A stretch of 64,000 bases of DNA, from contig CANLGD010000001.1 of the NCBI GenBank assembly GCA_947490145.1, positions 58,580 through 122,579 on the forward strand, in the 5' to 3' direction. Of this stretch, positions 51,254-59,504 are shown in pieces; positions within the stretch are counted from its first letter, which is position 1, and the number at the start of each line of letters is the position of its first letter. The notes beneath the pieces are model-generated. The model was given only the letters and a program-made list of their open reading frames with translations. It was not told the origin of the DNA and made no database searches. The DNA comes from Flavobacteriia bacterium. Its GTDB lineage: Bacteria > Bacteroidota > Bacteroidia > Flavobacteriales_D > Crocinitomicaceae. Both the position numbers and the translations under genes were made by a program.

Positions 51254-52398
51254 TAGATTTTTCCAATCAAATTTCTTGAAATAACAATTTTTTGAATTTC
51301 AGATGTTCCCTCATAAATTTGGGTAATTTTTGCATCACGCATCAATCTTTCAACGTGGTATTCTTTTACGAAACCATATCCACCATGAATTTGAACAGCT
51401 TCTACAGTTGTGTCCATAGCTACTTTAGATGCAAATAATTTTGCCATTGCTCCAGATTGATCGTAATCTCTGCCGCAATCTTTATCATCAGCTGCTCTCC
51501 AAACTAATAAACGTGCTGCATCGATTTCAGTTGCCATGTCAGCTAATTTGAAAGCAATTGCTTGGTGTTTAAAAATTTCCTTACCAAAAGCTTTTCTTTC
51601 CTTTGAATATGCTAAGGCTAATTCCAATGCTCCAGATGCAATTCCTAAAGCCTGAGATGCGATGCCAATTCTTCCCCCAGAAAGTGTTTTCATAGCGAAT
51701 TTGAATCCAAAGCCATCTTCACCAATTCTATTTTCTTTAGGAACTTTTACGTCATTAAACAATAATGTATGCGTATCACTTCCTCTAATTCCTAATTTAT
51801 CCTCTTTTCCACCAACAATAAATCCTTCCATTCCTTTTTCAATAATGAAAGCATTGATTCCCTTGTGACCAGCTTCAACATTTGTTTGAGCAATAACTAA
51901 ATAAACTGATGCAGTTGAACCATTTGTAATCCAATTTTTAGTTCCGTTCATCAGATAATGGTCACCCATATCGATTGCAGTTGTTCTTTGTGAAGTTGCG
52001 TCAGATCCTGCTTCCGGTTCAGAAAGACAGAAAGCTCCAATTTTTTCTCCAGTTGCAAGTGGAATTAAGTATTTTAATTTTTGTTCTTCGTTTGCGAATT
52101 TTTCTAAACCCCAACAAACAAGAGAATTATTTACTGACATACAAACTGATGTAGAAGCGTCAACCTTCGAAATTTCTTCCATTGCAAGTGCATATGAAAG
52201 AGTATCCATACCGCCACCTCCGTATTTAGGATCTACCATCATTCCCATAAAACCAAGTTCTCCAAGTTGTTTTACTTCTTCATGCGGAAATCTTTGATCA
52301 CGGTCTCTTTCAATTACTCCTGGTTTTAAAACGTTTTGCGCAAAATCCCTTGCAGCATCTCTTACAGCTATCTGTTCTTCAGTTAAATCAAAATTCAT
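51253..52398 (-). CDS. Acyl-CoA dehydrogenase (short/butyryl-CoA type)
   Basis: 381 aa. DLTEEQIAVRDAARDFAQNV opens, followed by YGGGGMDTLSYALAMEEISK, CLSEPEAGSDA, GTKNWITNGSTASVYLV, SGGRIGIASQALGIASGALE and the catalytic-base region QIYEGTSEIQKIVISR (Glu in YEGTS). It catalyses FAD-dependent alpha-beta dehydrogenation of acyl-CoAs, probably short-chain. Monocistronic and divergent from anmK. Confidence 0.97.
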   Translation of the reverse strand: MNFDLTEEQIAVRDAARDFAQNVLKPGVIERDRDQRFPHEEVKQLGELGFMGMMVDPKYGGGGMDTLSYALAMEEISKVDASTSVCMSVNNSLVCWGLEKFANEEQKLKYLIPLATGEKIGAFCLSEPEAGSDATSQRTTAIDMGDHYLMNGTKNWITNGSTASVYLVIAQTNVEAGHKGINAFIIEKGMEGFIVGGKEDKLGIRGSDTHTLLFNDVKVPKENRIGEDGFGFKFAMKTLSGGRIGIASQALGIASGALELALAYSKERKAFGKEIFKHQAIAFKLADMATEIDAARLLVWRAADDKDCGRDYDQSGAMAKLFASKVAMDTTVEAVQIHGGYGFVKEYHVERLMRDAKITQIYEGTSEIQKIVISRNLIGKI

Positions 52399-52480
52399 CT
52401 TCGTCTTTTTTAGTTTTCACAATAATAAGTTGCAAATTTAAACTTATTATTTTATTTTTATGCTTTAAACACAGAATTAA

Positions 52481-52488
52481 TACTTTTG
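52481..52488 (+). promoter_or_regulatory. -7 box immediately before anmK
   Basis: TACTTTTG fits TAnnTTTG and ends 3 bases before the ATG at 52492. The transcript would start at or inside the start codon, that is, leaderless, unless another promoter is used. Confidence 0.5.
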
Positions 52489-52491
52489 TTT

Positions 52492-53559
52492 ATGAAATCT
52501 TATCAACTTATTGGACTAATGTCTGGGACATCTCTTGATGGTTTAGATATCGTTTGCTGTAAATTTGATTTTATTGCAGATAAATGGGATTTTGAATTAC
52601 AGAAATTCGAAACAATTTCTTACAGCAAAGAATTAGTTGAAAAAATAAAAAGTGCAACAACTTTCAGTTCCCTAAACCTTTTTCTTTTGGATAAAGAATT
52701 AGGAGAATTTTATGCAAATTGCGTCAATTACTTTATAGAAAAAAATAAAATTGATAAAGCTAAAATTGCTGCAATCGCTTCTCATGGTCAAACTATCTTT
52801 CATCAACCTGACAAAGGGATTACGGTTCAAATTGGATGCGGTGCTACATTAGCTGCAAAAACGGGGATTACGGTAATCAATGATTTTCGAAAAAAAGATG
52901 TCATTTTTGGAGGTCAAGGAGCACCTTTAGTGCCAATTGGAGATTTTTCACTTTTTTCAGATAAAGCTGAATCTTTTTTAAACGTTGGTGGTTTTACAAA
53001 TATTTCCTTTAAAAAGGACGGAAAAATTGTCGCTTATGATATTTCTCCTGGAAATTTACCTTTGAATAAATTGGCAAATTCCAAAGGTTTGGACTACGAC
53101 AAAAACGGTGAATTAGCTAAAAATGGTGAGATAAATTTTTTCTTACTTGATTTGTTGAATGAATTAGATTTTTATAAGAATGAAGGTCCAAAATCACTTG
53201 GTACGGAGTGGTTAGAACAAAATTTTTATCCTTTAGTGAAATTTGATAGAGAGATTGAGAATAATTTAAGAACCTTAATTGAACATATTTCATATCAAAT
53301 TGCTGCTGTTTTGAATCAAGAAAATCTAAAATCGGTTTTAATTTCTGGAGGTGGAGCTTTGAATGGTTTTTTAATAGAAAGATTGAAAAACTATTATAAA
53401 GGTCAAATAGTAATTCCCAAAAAAGAAATTATTGAATTTAAAGAGGCACTAATTTTTGCTTTTTTAGGGGTGTTATTTTTAGAAAATAAGCCTAATTGTT
53501 TGAGTTCAGTAACTGGAGCGAGTAGGGACGTGGTGGGTGGAGTTTTACATCTTTCATAA
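52492..53559 (+). CDS. anmK: Anhydro-N-acetylmuramic acid kinase
   Basis: 355 aa. LIGLMSGTSLDGLDIVCCKF opens (ATP-binding), then ASHGQTIFHQP, TVINDFRKKDVIFGGQGAPL, FLNVGGFTNIS, and SVLISGGGALNGFLIERL near the C-terminus. It phosphorylates 1,6-anhydroMurNAc in cell-wall recycling. I start at the ATG at 52492, not the in-frame TTG at 52486. It is divergent from the acyl-CoA dehydrogenase gene. Confidence 0.97.
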   Translation: MKSYQLIGLMSGTSLDGLDIVCCKFDFIADKWDFELQKFETISYSKELVEKIKSATTFSSLNLFLLDKELGEFYANCVNYFIEKNKIDKAKIAAIASHGQTIFHQPDKGITVQIGCGATLAAKTGITVINDFRKKDVIFGGQGAPLVPIGDFSLFSDKAESFLNVGGFTNISFKKDGKIVAYDISPGNLPLNKLANSKGLDYDKNGELAKNGEINFFLLDLLNELDFYKNEGPKSLGTEWLEQNFYPLVKFDREIENNLRTLIEHISYQIAAVLNQENLKSVLISGGGALNGFLIERLKNYYKGQIVIPKKEIIEFKEALIFAFLGVLFLENKPNCLSSVTGASRDVVGGVLHLS

Positions 53560-53638
53560 TACCAAAAAGGATGAGTTGAAAAACATTTGAGCTATTTATT
53601 TGTTTTGCCCATCTTATAACTTTTATAAAAAAAATTAA

Positions 53639-56080
53639 ATGAAGAAAAAAGTATTATTTATTCTTGTTGCATTATTACTTTTTAGCAGAGTTTTTAGTCA
53701 AAAAGGAACAATTATTGGAAATGTAAAAGATAAAAATACCCAAGAATTTATTTTTGGGGCTAAGGTATTTGTTGAAAATACAAATAATGGTCAAATTACA
53801 GATGATGCTGGTAACTACAAGTTTACTTTAAATCCTGGTACATATAATTTTAAAGTTACAGCTAACGGATATGTTTCTCAAAGTCAATACAACATTGTTA
53901 TCAGTTCTGGAGGTGTGCAGCAATTAAATTTTGAATTATCTAATACAGTTATAAGTATTGATGAAATAAAAGTTACCGACTCGAAAGCGACTAAAATAAA
54001 TACAACAGATATGACAACTCCACTGTCTGTTCAGCAACTTACATCGGAGGAAATTAAATCAAATCCAGGCGGAGGTTTTGATGTTTCAAAGGTTGTGCAG
54101 ACTCTTCCTGGTGTTGGTTCAACTGGAGGTGGGGCCCCTAGAAATGATATTATTGTGCGAGGTGGTGCACCAAACGAAAATGTTTATTACCTAGATGGTA
54201 TTGAGATTCCTGTTTTGAATCATTTCCAAACACAAGGTTCTTCTGGAGGAGCTCAGGGAATTTTAAATGTTACTTTTATTGAGGATTTAAAATTGACGTC
54301 CTCAGCTTTTGATGCACGTTATGATAATGCTTTAGCCTCGACTTTTGTCATCAAGCAGAGACAAGGAAATACAGAGAAATTTAGTGGAAATATCCGAACA
54401 GGTTTAACAGAAACGGCATTAACTTTAGAGGGACCTCTAAGTAAATCTAAGAAAAATAGTTTTCTTTTGTCTTCCCGTTTTTCTTATTTGGATTTACTTT
54501 TTAAATTGATTGATTTGCCAATTCGACCGCGCTATTCAGATTTTCAATACAAAGTGACGCATAAGTTTAACAATAAAACAACCTTTAATGCTATCGGAAT
54601 TGGGGCGATAGATAAATTTAGTTTTGGTGCAACTAGAAATTCATCCCCAGAAAATGAATATTTTAGAAGGTCTTTGCCATTTATTGAGCAATGGAATTAT
54701 ACAACTGGGTTTTCAGTAAAACACCTTATTAGCAAAGGATTTATAAATTTTGCTTTGAGCAGAAATATGTTTAACAATGAAATTACGCGTTATGAGGATG
54801 CAAGAAATGATGAAAGTGAGTTTCTAAATCTGAAATTAGTTTCGCAAGAAATTGAAAATAAATTTCGTTTTGATGTAAATAAGTATGTGAATGGTTGGAA
54901 ATATTCAGCAGGTTTAGTTGGTCAATATGTTAAGTATAATACTAATTTCTATTCAAAAATATCAAATCCAGTTTTTGATGGTAGCGGAAACCAACTTATT
55001 CCAGCAATTGAACTAAATTCTAAAAGTGCAATTGAGTTTTTTAAATATGGCGCATTTATTCAGGTATCGAAAAAGTTTTTTAATGAAAAATTACTTATTT
55101 CTTCGGGATTAAGAAACGATATGAATACTTTCACAAAAGATGGGAATAATTTGCTGAAAACAATATCACCTAGGCTGTCTTTTGCATATCAACTTTCTAA
55201 AAAGTTTGATGTTTCAGCATCGATTGGTTCTTATTATAAAACTCCGAGCTATACGACCTTAGGATTTAGAGATCAGAGCAATGAGTTAGTAAACAGTAAT
55301 TTAAATTACATTAACTCAAATCATTATGTTTTAGGAACTCAATACTTACCAACTGAAAGTTTGAGAATTACACTTGAAGGCTTTTACAAAACCTATTCGA
55401 ATTACCCTGTTTCAGTCAATAATGGAATCTCTTTAGGTAATCAAGGTTCAGAGTTTGGGGCTGTTGGTAATGAAGCTGCAACTAGCATCGGTCGTGGAGA
55501 AACTTATGGATTTGAATTATTTGTTCAACAGAAATTAATCAAAAAAATATTTTATTTCGCAAGCTATTCTTATGTGCGAAGCTTTTATACTGGGCAAGAT
55601 GGGAAGTCACTTGCTTCAGCTTGGGATAATAAACATTTGTTGTCGGCAACTTTAGGCTACAAATTAAGAAAAAATTGGCAAATAGGAGTGAAGTATCGTT
55701 TGGCAGGAGGAACCCCATATACTCCTTTTAATTTAATTGCTTCTCAACAGAATTATGTTGTTACAGGATCGGGAACCTTAGATTTTAATCAGTTAAATCA
55801 AAAGAGACTTAATAGCTTTAGTCAAGTAGATTTACGAATTGATAAAATAGCAAATTTCAAAAAGTTTTCAATGACCTTCTTTATTGATATTCAAAATTTA
55901 TTTGCCACAGTGCAACAAGGAACTCCCTATTATTCCTTTAAAAGGAAAGACGATAATTCAGGATTTGAAACAACTGATGGTTTAGCCCTTCAAAGTGATG
56001 GCTCTAACGCGATTCCGTTGTTATTAGAAAATACTTCAAAGAATGTTACTCCAACTCTGGGATTAATTTTTGAATTTTAA
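53639..56080 (+). CDS. TonB-dependent receptor with carboxypeptidase-like N-domain
   Basis: 813 aa. Signal peptide (ends RVFSQ), a CarboxypepD-reg-like domain at ~20-110 (TIIGNVKDKNTQEFIFGAKV), a plug with DVSKVVQTLPGVGSTGGGAP and NDIIVRGGAPNENVYYLDGI, and a barrel ending LIFEF. The long extracellular loops and late DIQNLF region are typical of receptors for metals or peptides. No SusD-like or DUF4249 partner is near, so the ligand is unknown. Confidence 0.94.
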   Translation: MKKKVLFILVALLLFSRVFSQKGTIIGNVKDKNTQEFIFGAKVFVENTNNGQITDDAGNYKFTLNPGTYNFKVTANGYVSQSQYNIVISSGGVQQLNFELSNTVISIDEIKVTDSKATKINTTDMTTPLSVQQLTSEEIKSNPGGGFDVSKVVQTLPGVGSTGGGAPRNDIIVRGGAPNENVYYLDGIEIPVLNHFQTQGSSGGAQGILNVTFIEDLKLTSSAFDARYDNALASTFVIKQRQGNTEKFSGNIRTGLTETALTLEGPLSKSKKNSFLLSSRFSYLDLLFKLIDLPIRPRYSDFQYKVTHKFNNKTTFNAIGIGAIDKFSFGATRNSSPENEYFRRSLPFIEQWNYTTGFSVKHLISKGFINFALSRNMFNNEITRYEDARNDESEFLNLKLVSQEIENKFRFDVNKYVNGWKYSAGLVGQYVKYNTNFYSKISNPVFDGSGNQLIPAIELNSKSAIEFFKYGAFIQVSKKFFNEKLLISSGLRNDMNTFTKDGNNLLKTISPRLSFAYQLSKKFDVSASIGSYYKTPSYTTLGFRDQSNELVNSNLNYINSNHYVLGTQYLPTESLRITLEGFYKTYSNYPVSVNNGISLGNQGSEFGAVGNEAATSIGRGETYGFELFVQQKLIKKIFYFASYSYVRSFYTGQDGKSLASAWDNKHLLSATLGYKLRKNWQIGVKYRLAGGTPYTPFNLIASQQNYVVTGSGTLDFNQLNQKRLNSFSQVDLRIDKIANFKKFSMTFFIDIQNLFATVQQGTPYYSFKRKDDNSGFETTDGLALQSDGSNAIPLLLENTSKNVTPTLGLIFEF

Positions 56081-56105
56081 TTTCTATCAAATTAATCTTT
56101 TACAG

Positions 56106-57803
56106 TCACAAAATTATTGAAGTTTCACTTTTCAGCTTATACAATTCCAAAATTCGGGCTTTTTTTCCACCTTGACGAATATTTTTTGCAGTTTCAGTAT
56201 AATATTTATGTATATTTTCTAAGTAATTGATTTGAAAATCAATCCATTCAATGTCAGTCATGAAAATATCATAATTTTCCATTTCTTCCCTTAATTTTTT
56301 AGCAACATGATAATAGTCCGCTCGTCCTAAATAATCATGGTCAGCATCGAGCATAATTTGTTGCAAAATTGTTGTTGGAGTTTTTACTCCTTTTGTAATT
56401 TCAATTATATCAGTAATAATTTTCAATTCTGCCTCATCAAAACCATAATATGGTAACAAATTTTTGGACATTTTTATCGCATAATCTTCGTTGTCATGGT
56501 ACTGAACTAAAAAACCAGAATCATGATAATAAACAGCTGTGCGCAAAAGCATAATTTCATGTTCTGAAACACCTTCTAATTTTGCAAAACGAATTGCAGC
56601 TTTTTCAACATTTAGTGTATGATTTAAATCGTGGTAAACAATCTCTTCAGGAAGTTGAGATTTTAGTCTGTTTAAAATATCTTTTTGCATGTGATCAAAA
56701 TCACTGCTAGGAAGCTCACATTTTTTAAGAAGTTCCGTATTTGCTATTTTTCCTTCACCATAAAGACAATACTCCAATTTTAATCTTTTCACGCAAAGCA
56801 TCTCTATTGAACCACCTCTTTTTTTAATTTCAACTTTTCCTGCTGATTCCAAATCAAAAAATGATTCAACTTGCTTTGCGACGGCATCTGTTATTAAAAT
56901 ATTGTCTGGTTTTGCTGATTGCTCTGCTCTTGAAGCTATATTTACCGTATCACCCCAAACGTCAAAACTATATTTTGTGGAGCCAATTACTCCAGCTACA
57001 AGTGGACCTGAATGTATACCAATTCTAATTTCCCAAAAATCTCTGTTTAAAGCTCTTGAAACATCTCGTTCATTTAACATGTAATCTCGCATTTCTAATG
57101 CAGCTAAACAGGTTCGAATTTCAGGATGATTCAATACTTCTGTAACCCCAGCAATTGCCATATATGAATCTCCGATAGTTTTAATTTTTTCAAGTTTGTA
57201 CCGGCTCGTGATTTCGTCAAATTTTGTGAAATATGATTCCAATTTCTTCAACAATTTCATTGGATTAATTGATTTTGCTTTGTTCGAGAAATTAACAAAA
57301 TCTGTAAAAATTACAACACCATTTTCAATTCTTTTTGGAGAAAATTTCCCAATACTGTTTAAATCTTCCAATACTTTTTCTGGAAAAATATTTGACAATA
57401 GTTGTCTAATTCTTCCGTCCTTATAATAAAGTGATTTATAAATTTCGATTTTGGCTTTCACTAAATTTGGACTAAAAGGCAGAGTCAAAAAATCTATTGC
57501 TCCTTCATTTAAACCTTTAATAATATGAGTAGAAGTGCTCGATTGTTCCGTTAATACAACTTTGTAAACATGTTTTAAATTTTCATTTTCTTTCATGTCT
57601 GAAAGTAATTGTACACCTTTGAATGAAGCTTTATCAATATTTACGATTACAATTCCAATTTCTTTCTGATTTAAAATTTGAAAAGCTTCAAAGGTTGAAT
57701 TTGCTAGAAGAACATTATTTCCAGCGCCATTTAAGATTTCTTTTAATCCTCGTTGATTTATTTGATTGTCATCGATTATAAGAATATTGATAAATCTTTC
57801 CAT
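56106..57803 (-). CDS. Pseudoreceiver - class III adenylate cyclase - HD domain protein
   Basis: 565 aa, cytoplasmic. Residues 1-125 are a receiver fold with D11/D12, but Asn55 stands at the phosphoacceptor place and Leu108 replaces the conserved Lys (FLTLPF), so it is probably phosphate-independent. Residues ~160-335 are a class III cyclase: metal Asp168 (FTDF) and Asp212 (TIGDSYM), Lys206 and DVWGDTVNIASR with the adenine-selecting Asp and transition-state Asn/Arg, so cAMP is the expected product. Residues ~370-540 are an HD domain (HDLNHTLN, YYHDSGF) of phosphohydrolase type. Cyclase and potential hydrolase in one chain is unusual. Confidence 0.88.
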   Translation of the reverse strand: MERFINILIIDDNQINQRGLKEILNGAGNNVLLANSTFEAFQILNQKEIGIVIVNIDKASFKGVQLLSDMKENENLKHVYKVVLTEQSSTSTHIIKGLNEGAIDFLTLPFSPNLVKAKIEIYKSLYYKDGRIRQLLSNIFPEKVLEDLNSIGKFSPKRIENGVVIFTDFVNFSNKAKSINPMKLLKKLESYFTKFDEITSRYKLEKIKTIGDSYMAIAGVTEVLNHPEIRTCLAALEMRDYMLNERDVSRALNRDFWEIRIGIHSGPLVAGVIGSTKYSFDVWGDTVNIASRAEQSAKPDNILITDAVAKQVESFFDLESAGKVEIKKRGGSIEMLCVKRLKLEYCLYGEGKIANTELLKKCELPSSDFDHMQKDILNRLKSQLPEEIVYHDLNHTLNVEKAAIRFAKLEGVSEHEIMLLRTAVYYHDSGFLVQYHDNEDYAIKMSKNLLPYYGFDEAELKIITDIIEITKGVKTPTTILQQIMLDADHDYLGRADYYHVAKKLREEMENYDIFMTDIEWIDFQINYLENIHKYYTETAKNIRQGGKKARILELYKLKSETSIIL

Positions 57804-57863
57804 GCTTTTGAAATAACGTTTTAAAGGTAGAAATATTTTATCGATTAGATACTATTTTAAATA

Positions 57864-57900
57864 AAAAATGGCTGCCTACAATTTGTAAACAGCCATTTTT
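57864..57900 (-). terminator. Terminator after the susC-susD pair
   Basis: AAAAATGGCTG pairs with CAGCCATTTTT across a 15-base loop, symmetric. It lies between the susD-like stop and the cyclase gene, 17 bases after the susD stop. Confidence 0.85.
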
Positions 57901-57916
57901 CTGAAAAAAGGATCAT

Positions 57917-59494
57917 TTAGTATCCAGGATTTTGAACTAAATTTGGATTTAGTACTAAATCAGAAGTTGGTAATGGAAATAAATTCAAGTGGGAAGAAAC
58001 TGCTGTTCCAACGACACTTCCACCTTTGAAAGGCCATACATAAGTTCCACTTGTAAATAAACCAAAGCGAATTAAATCTGTTCTACGGGTACATTCCCAT
58101 TGTAATTCTTTTCCTCTTTCATTCAAAATATCTTGAAGTGAAATTGAAGCAAAATTAAATGTAGAATTTCCGTAAGCGCGTTCTCTTACAGCATTAAATC
58201 TCTGTAAGGCCAAACCTGTATTTCCTCCTCCACGAGTCACTGCCTCTGCGTACATTAAGTATGCATCTGCTAATCTAAACATTGGATAATCTGTATCCGA
58301 ATAACCATTTACATTCGAGCCATTAGCTCCAGTTGACGTAATGTTTTTATATTTAGGCATAGCATATCCTTTTGAAAAAGATCCCAAAGCCGTCACTTCT
58401 TTTGTATGTCCCGTTCTAAAAAATAAATAGCGCGAATCAAGCATACTATCAGGATATAAATTAACGTGATTTTCCGTCACTCTTAATCCATCCCAGCCAC
58501 CATTTACACCATATGATGATGCAACCATTCCTGTTCCAATTGCTGCCCTTGTTAAAAATGTCGTTCCTCCATAAGTTTGTGTATAAAGTCCATCATAAAC
58601 AATTGGGAAAATAATTTCTGGTGAAGTATGATTATCTGCTAAAAATACATGTTGGTAATTGTCATCTAAGCTAAAAGCACCTGAATTTATTATTAAATCA
58701 GCATAGGCTGCACAATCGGCATATCTTTGAGTTCCTGTATAAACTTCTGCATTTAAGTACATTTTTGCTAATAAAAATTGAGCTGCTGCGGAACTAGCTC
58801 TTCCGTAAGGAACTGTATTTGGACTCATTAAAGTTGATTCAATTGCTTTTAATTCTGACTCAACATAGTCAAATAAATCAGCTCTAGTAATTCTTTCTGG
58901 AATAAAAGCACCAACTTTATCATCTTCAGTTACAAAAGGTACATTTCCAAATAAATCAATTGCATGATAATAGCTAAGAGCTCTTAAAAAACGAGCTTCT
59001 TCTCTGTAAGTTTTAATTTTTGCTTGTTCGTCAGCTGAGAAGCCTCTTTCTGTCATTTTTTCATCGCTTGCCTCACGAATAAATTCATTGCAAATCGTGA
59101 TTTGATAATATATTCTAAAATACATAGATTTTACAAAAGGGTTTTCAGCTGACCATTGCATTTTGTTCATTTCTGGTATTCCTCCATCGTTCCATCCACA
59201 AACAGCTGCGTCTGTCGTAACATCCTGCATGTTAAACATTAATCTCACATACTGAGAAAAACCTTCGTCAATTCCTGAAATATCTGCATTTCCAGCAGGA
59301 CCTTTGATCCCAGACATAGATAATCCTGCATACATTTTAGCTAAAACATGGATGTAATTTTCTGCATCCTCATAAACGACTTCAGAATTGAAGCCATATT
59401 TTGGTTTTAAATTTAATTGTTTTTTACATGATTGGATTGTAAAAATAAAAGTACCAATCCCAAGTATTGCTGGTATAATTAATTTTGCTTTCAT
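57917..59494 (-). CDS. RagB/SusD-family nutrient-binding lipoprotein
   Basis: 525 aa from the ATG at 59494 (MKAKLIIPAILGIGTFIFTI), lipobox IQSC. An earlier ATG at 59515 would overlap the susC stop and is less likely. SusD landmarks are KPKYGFNSEVVYEDAENYIH, YREEARFLRALSYYHAIDLF and NVPFVTEDD in the N-half, and FRLADAYLMYAEAVTRGGGN, NERGKELQWECTRRTDLIRF in the C-half. It caps the SusC pore and captures glycans. The GH31 gene upstream suggests alpha-glucans. The signal-anchor start lies 10 bases after the susC stop. Confidence 0.95.
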   Translation of the reverse strand: MKAKLIIPAILGIGTFIFTIQSCKKQLNLKPKYGFNSEVVYEDAENYIHVLAKMYAGLSMSGIKGPAGNADISGIDEGFSQYVRLMFNMQDVTTDAAVCGWNDGGIPEMNKMQWSAENPFVKSMYFRIYYQITICNEFIREASDEKMTERGFSADEQAKIKTYREEARFLRALSYYHAIDLFGNVPFVTEDDKVGAFIPERITRADLFDYVESELKAIESTLMSPNTVPYGRASSAAAQFLLAKMYLNAEVYTGTQRYADCAAYADLIINSGAFSLDDNYQHVFLADNHTSPEIIFPIVYDGLYTQTYGGTTFLTRAAIGTGMVASSYGVNGGWDGLRVTENHVNLYPDSMLDSRYLFFRTGHTKEVTALGSFSKGYAMPKYKNITSTGANGSNVNGYSDTDYPMFRLADAYLMYAEAVTRGGGNTGLALQRFNAVRERAYGNSTFNFASISLQDILNERGKELQWECTRRTDLIRFGLFTSGTYVWPFKGGSVVGTAVSSHLNLFPLPTSDLVLNPNLVQNPGY

Positions 59495-59504
59495 AATGTT
59501 ATTT

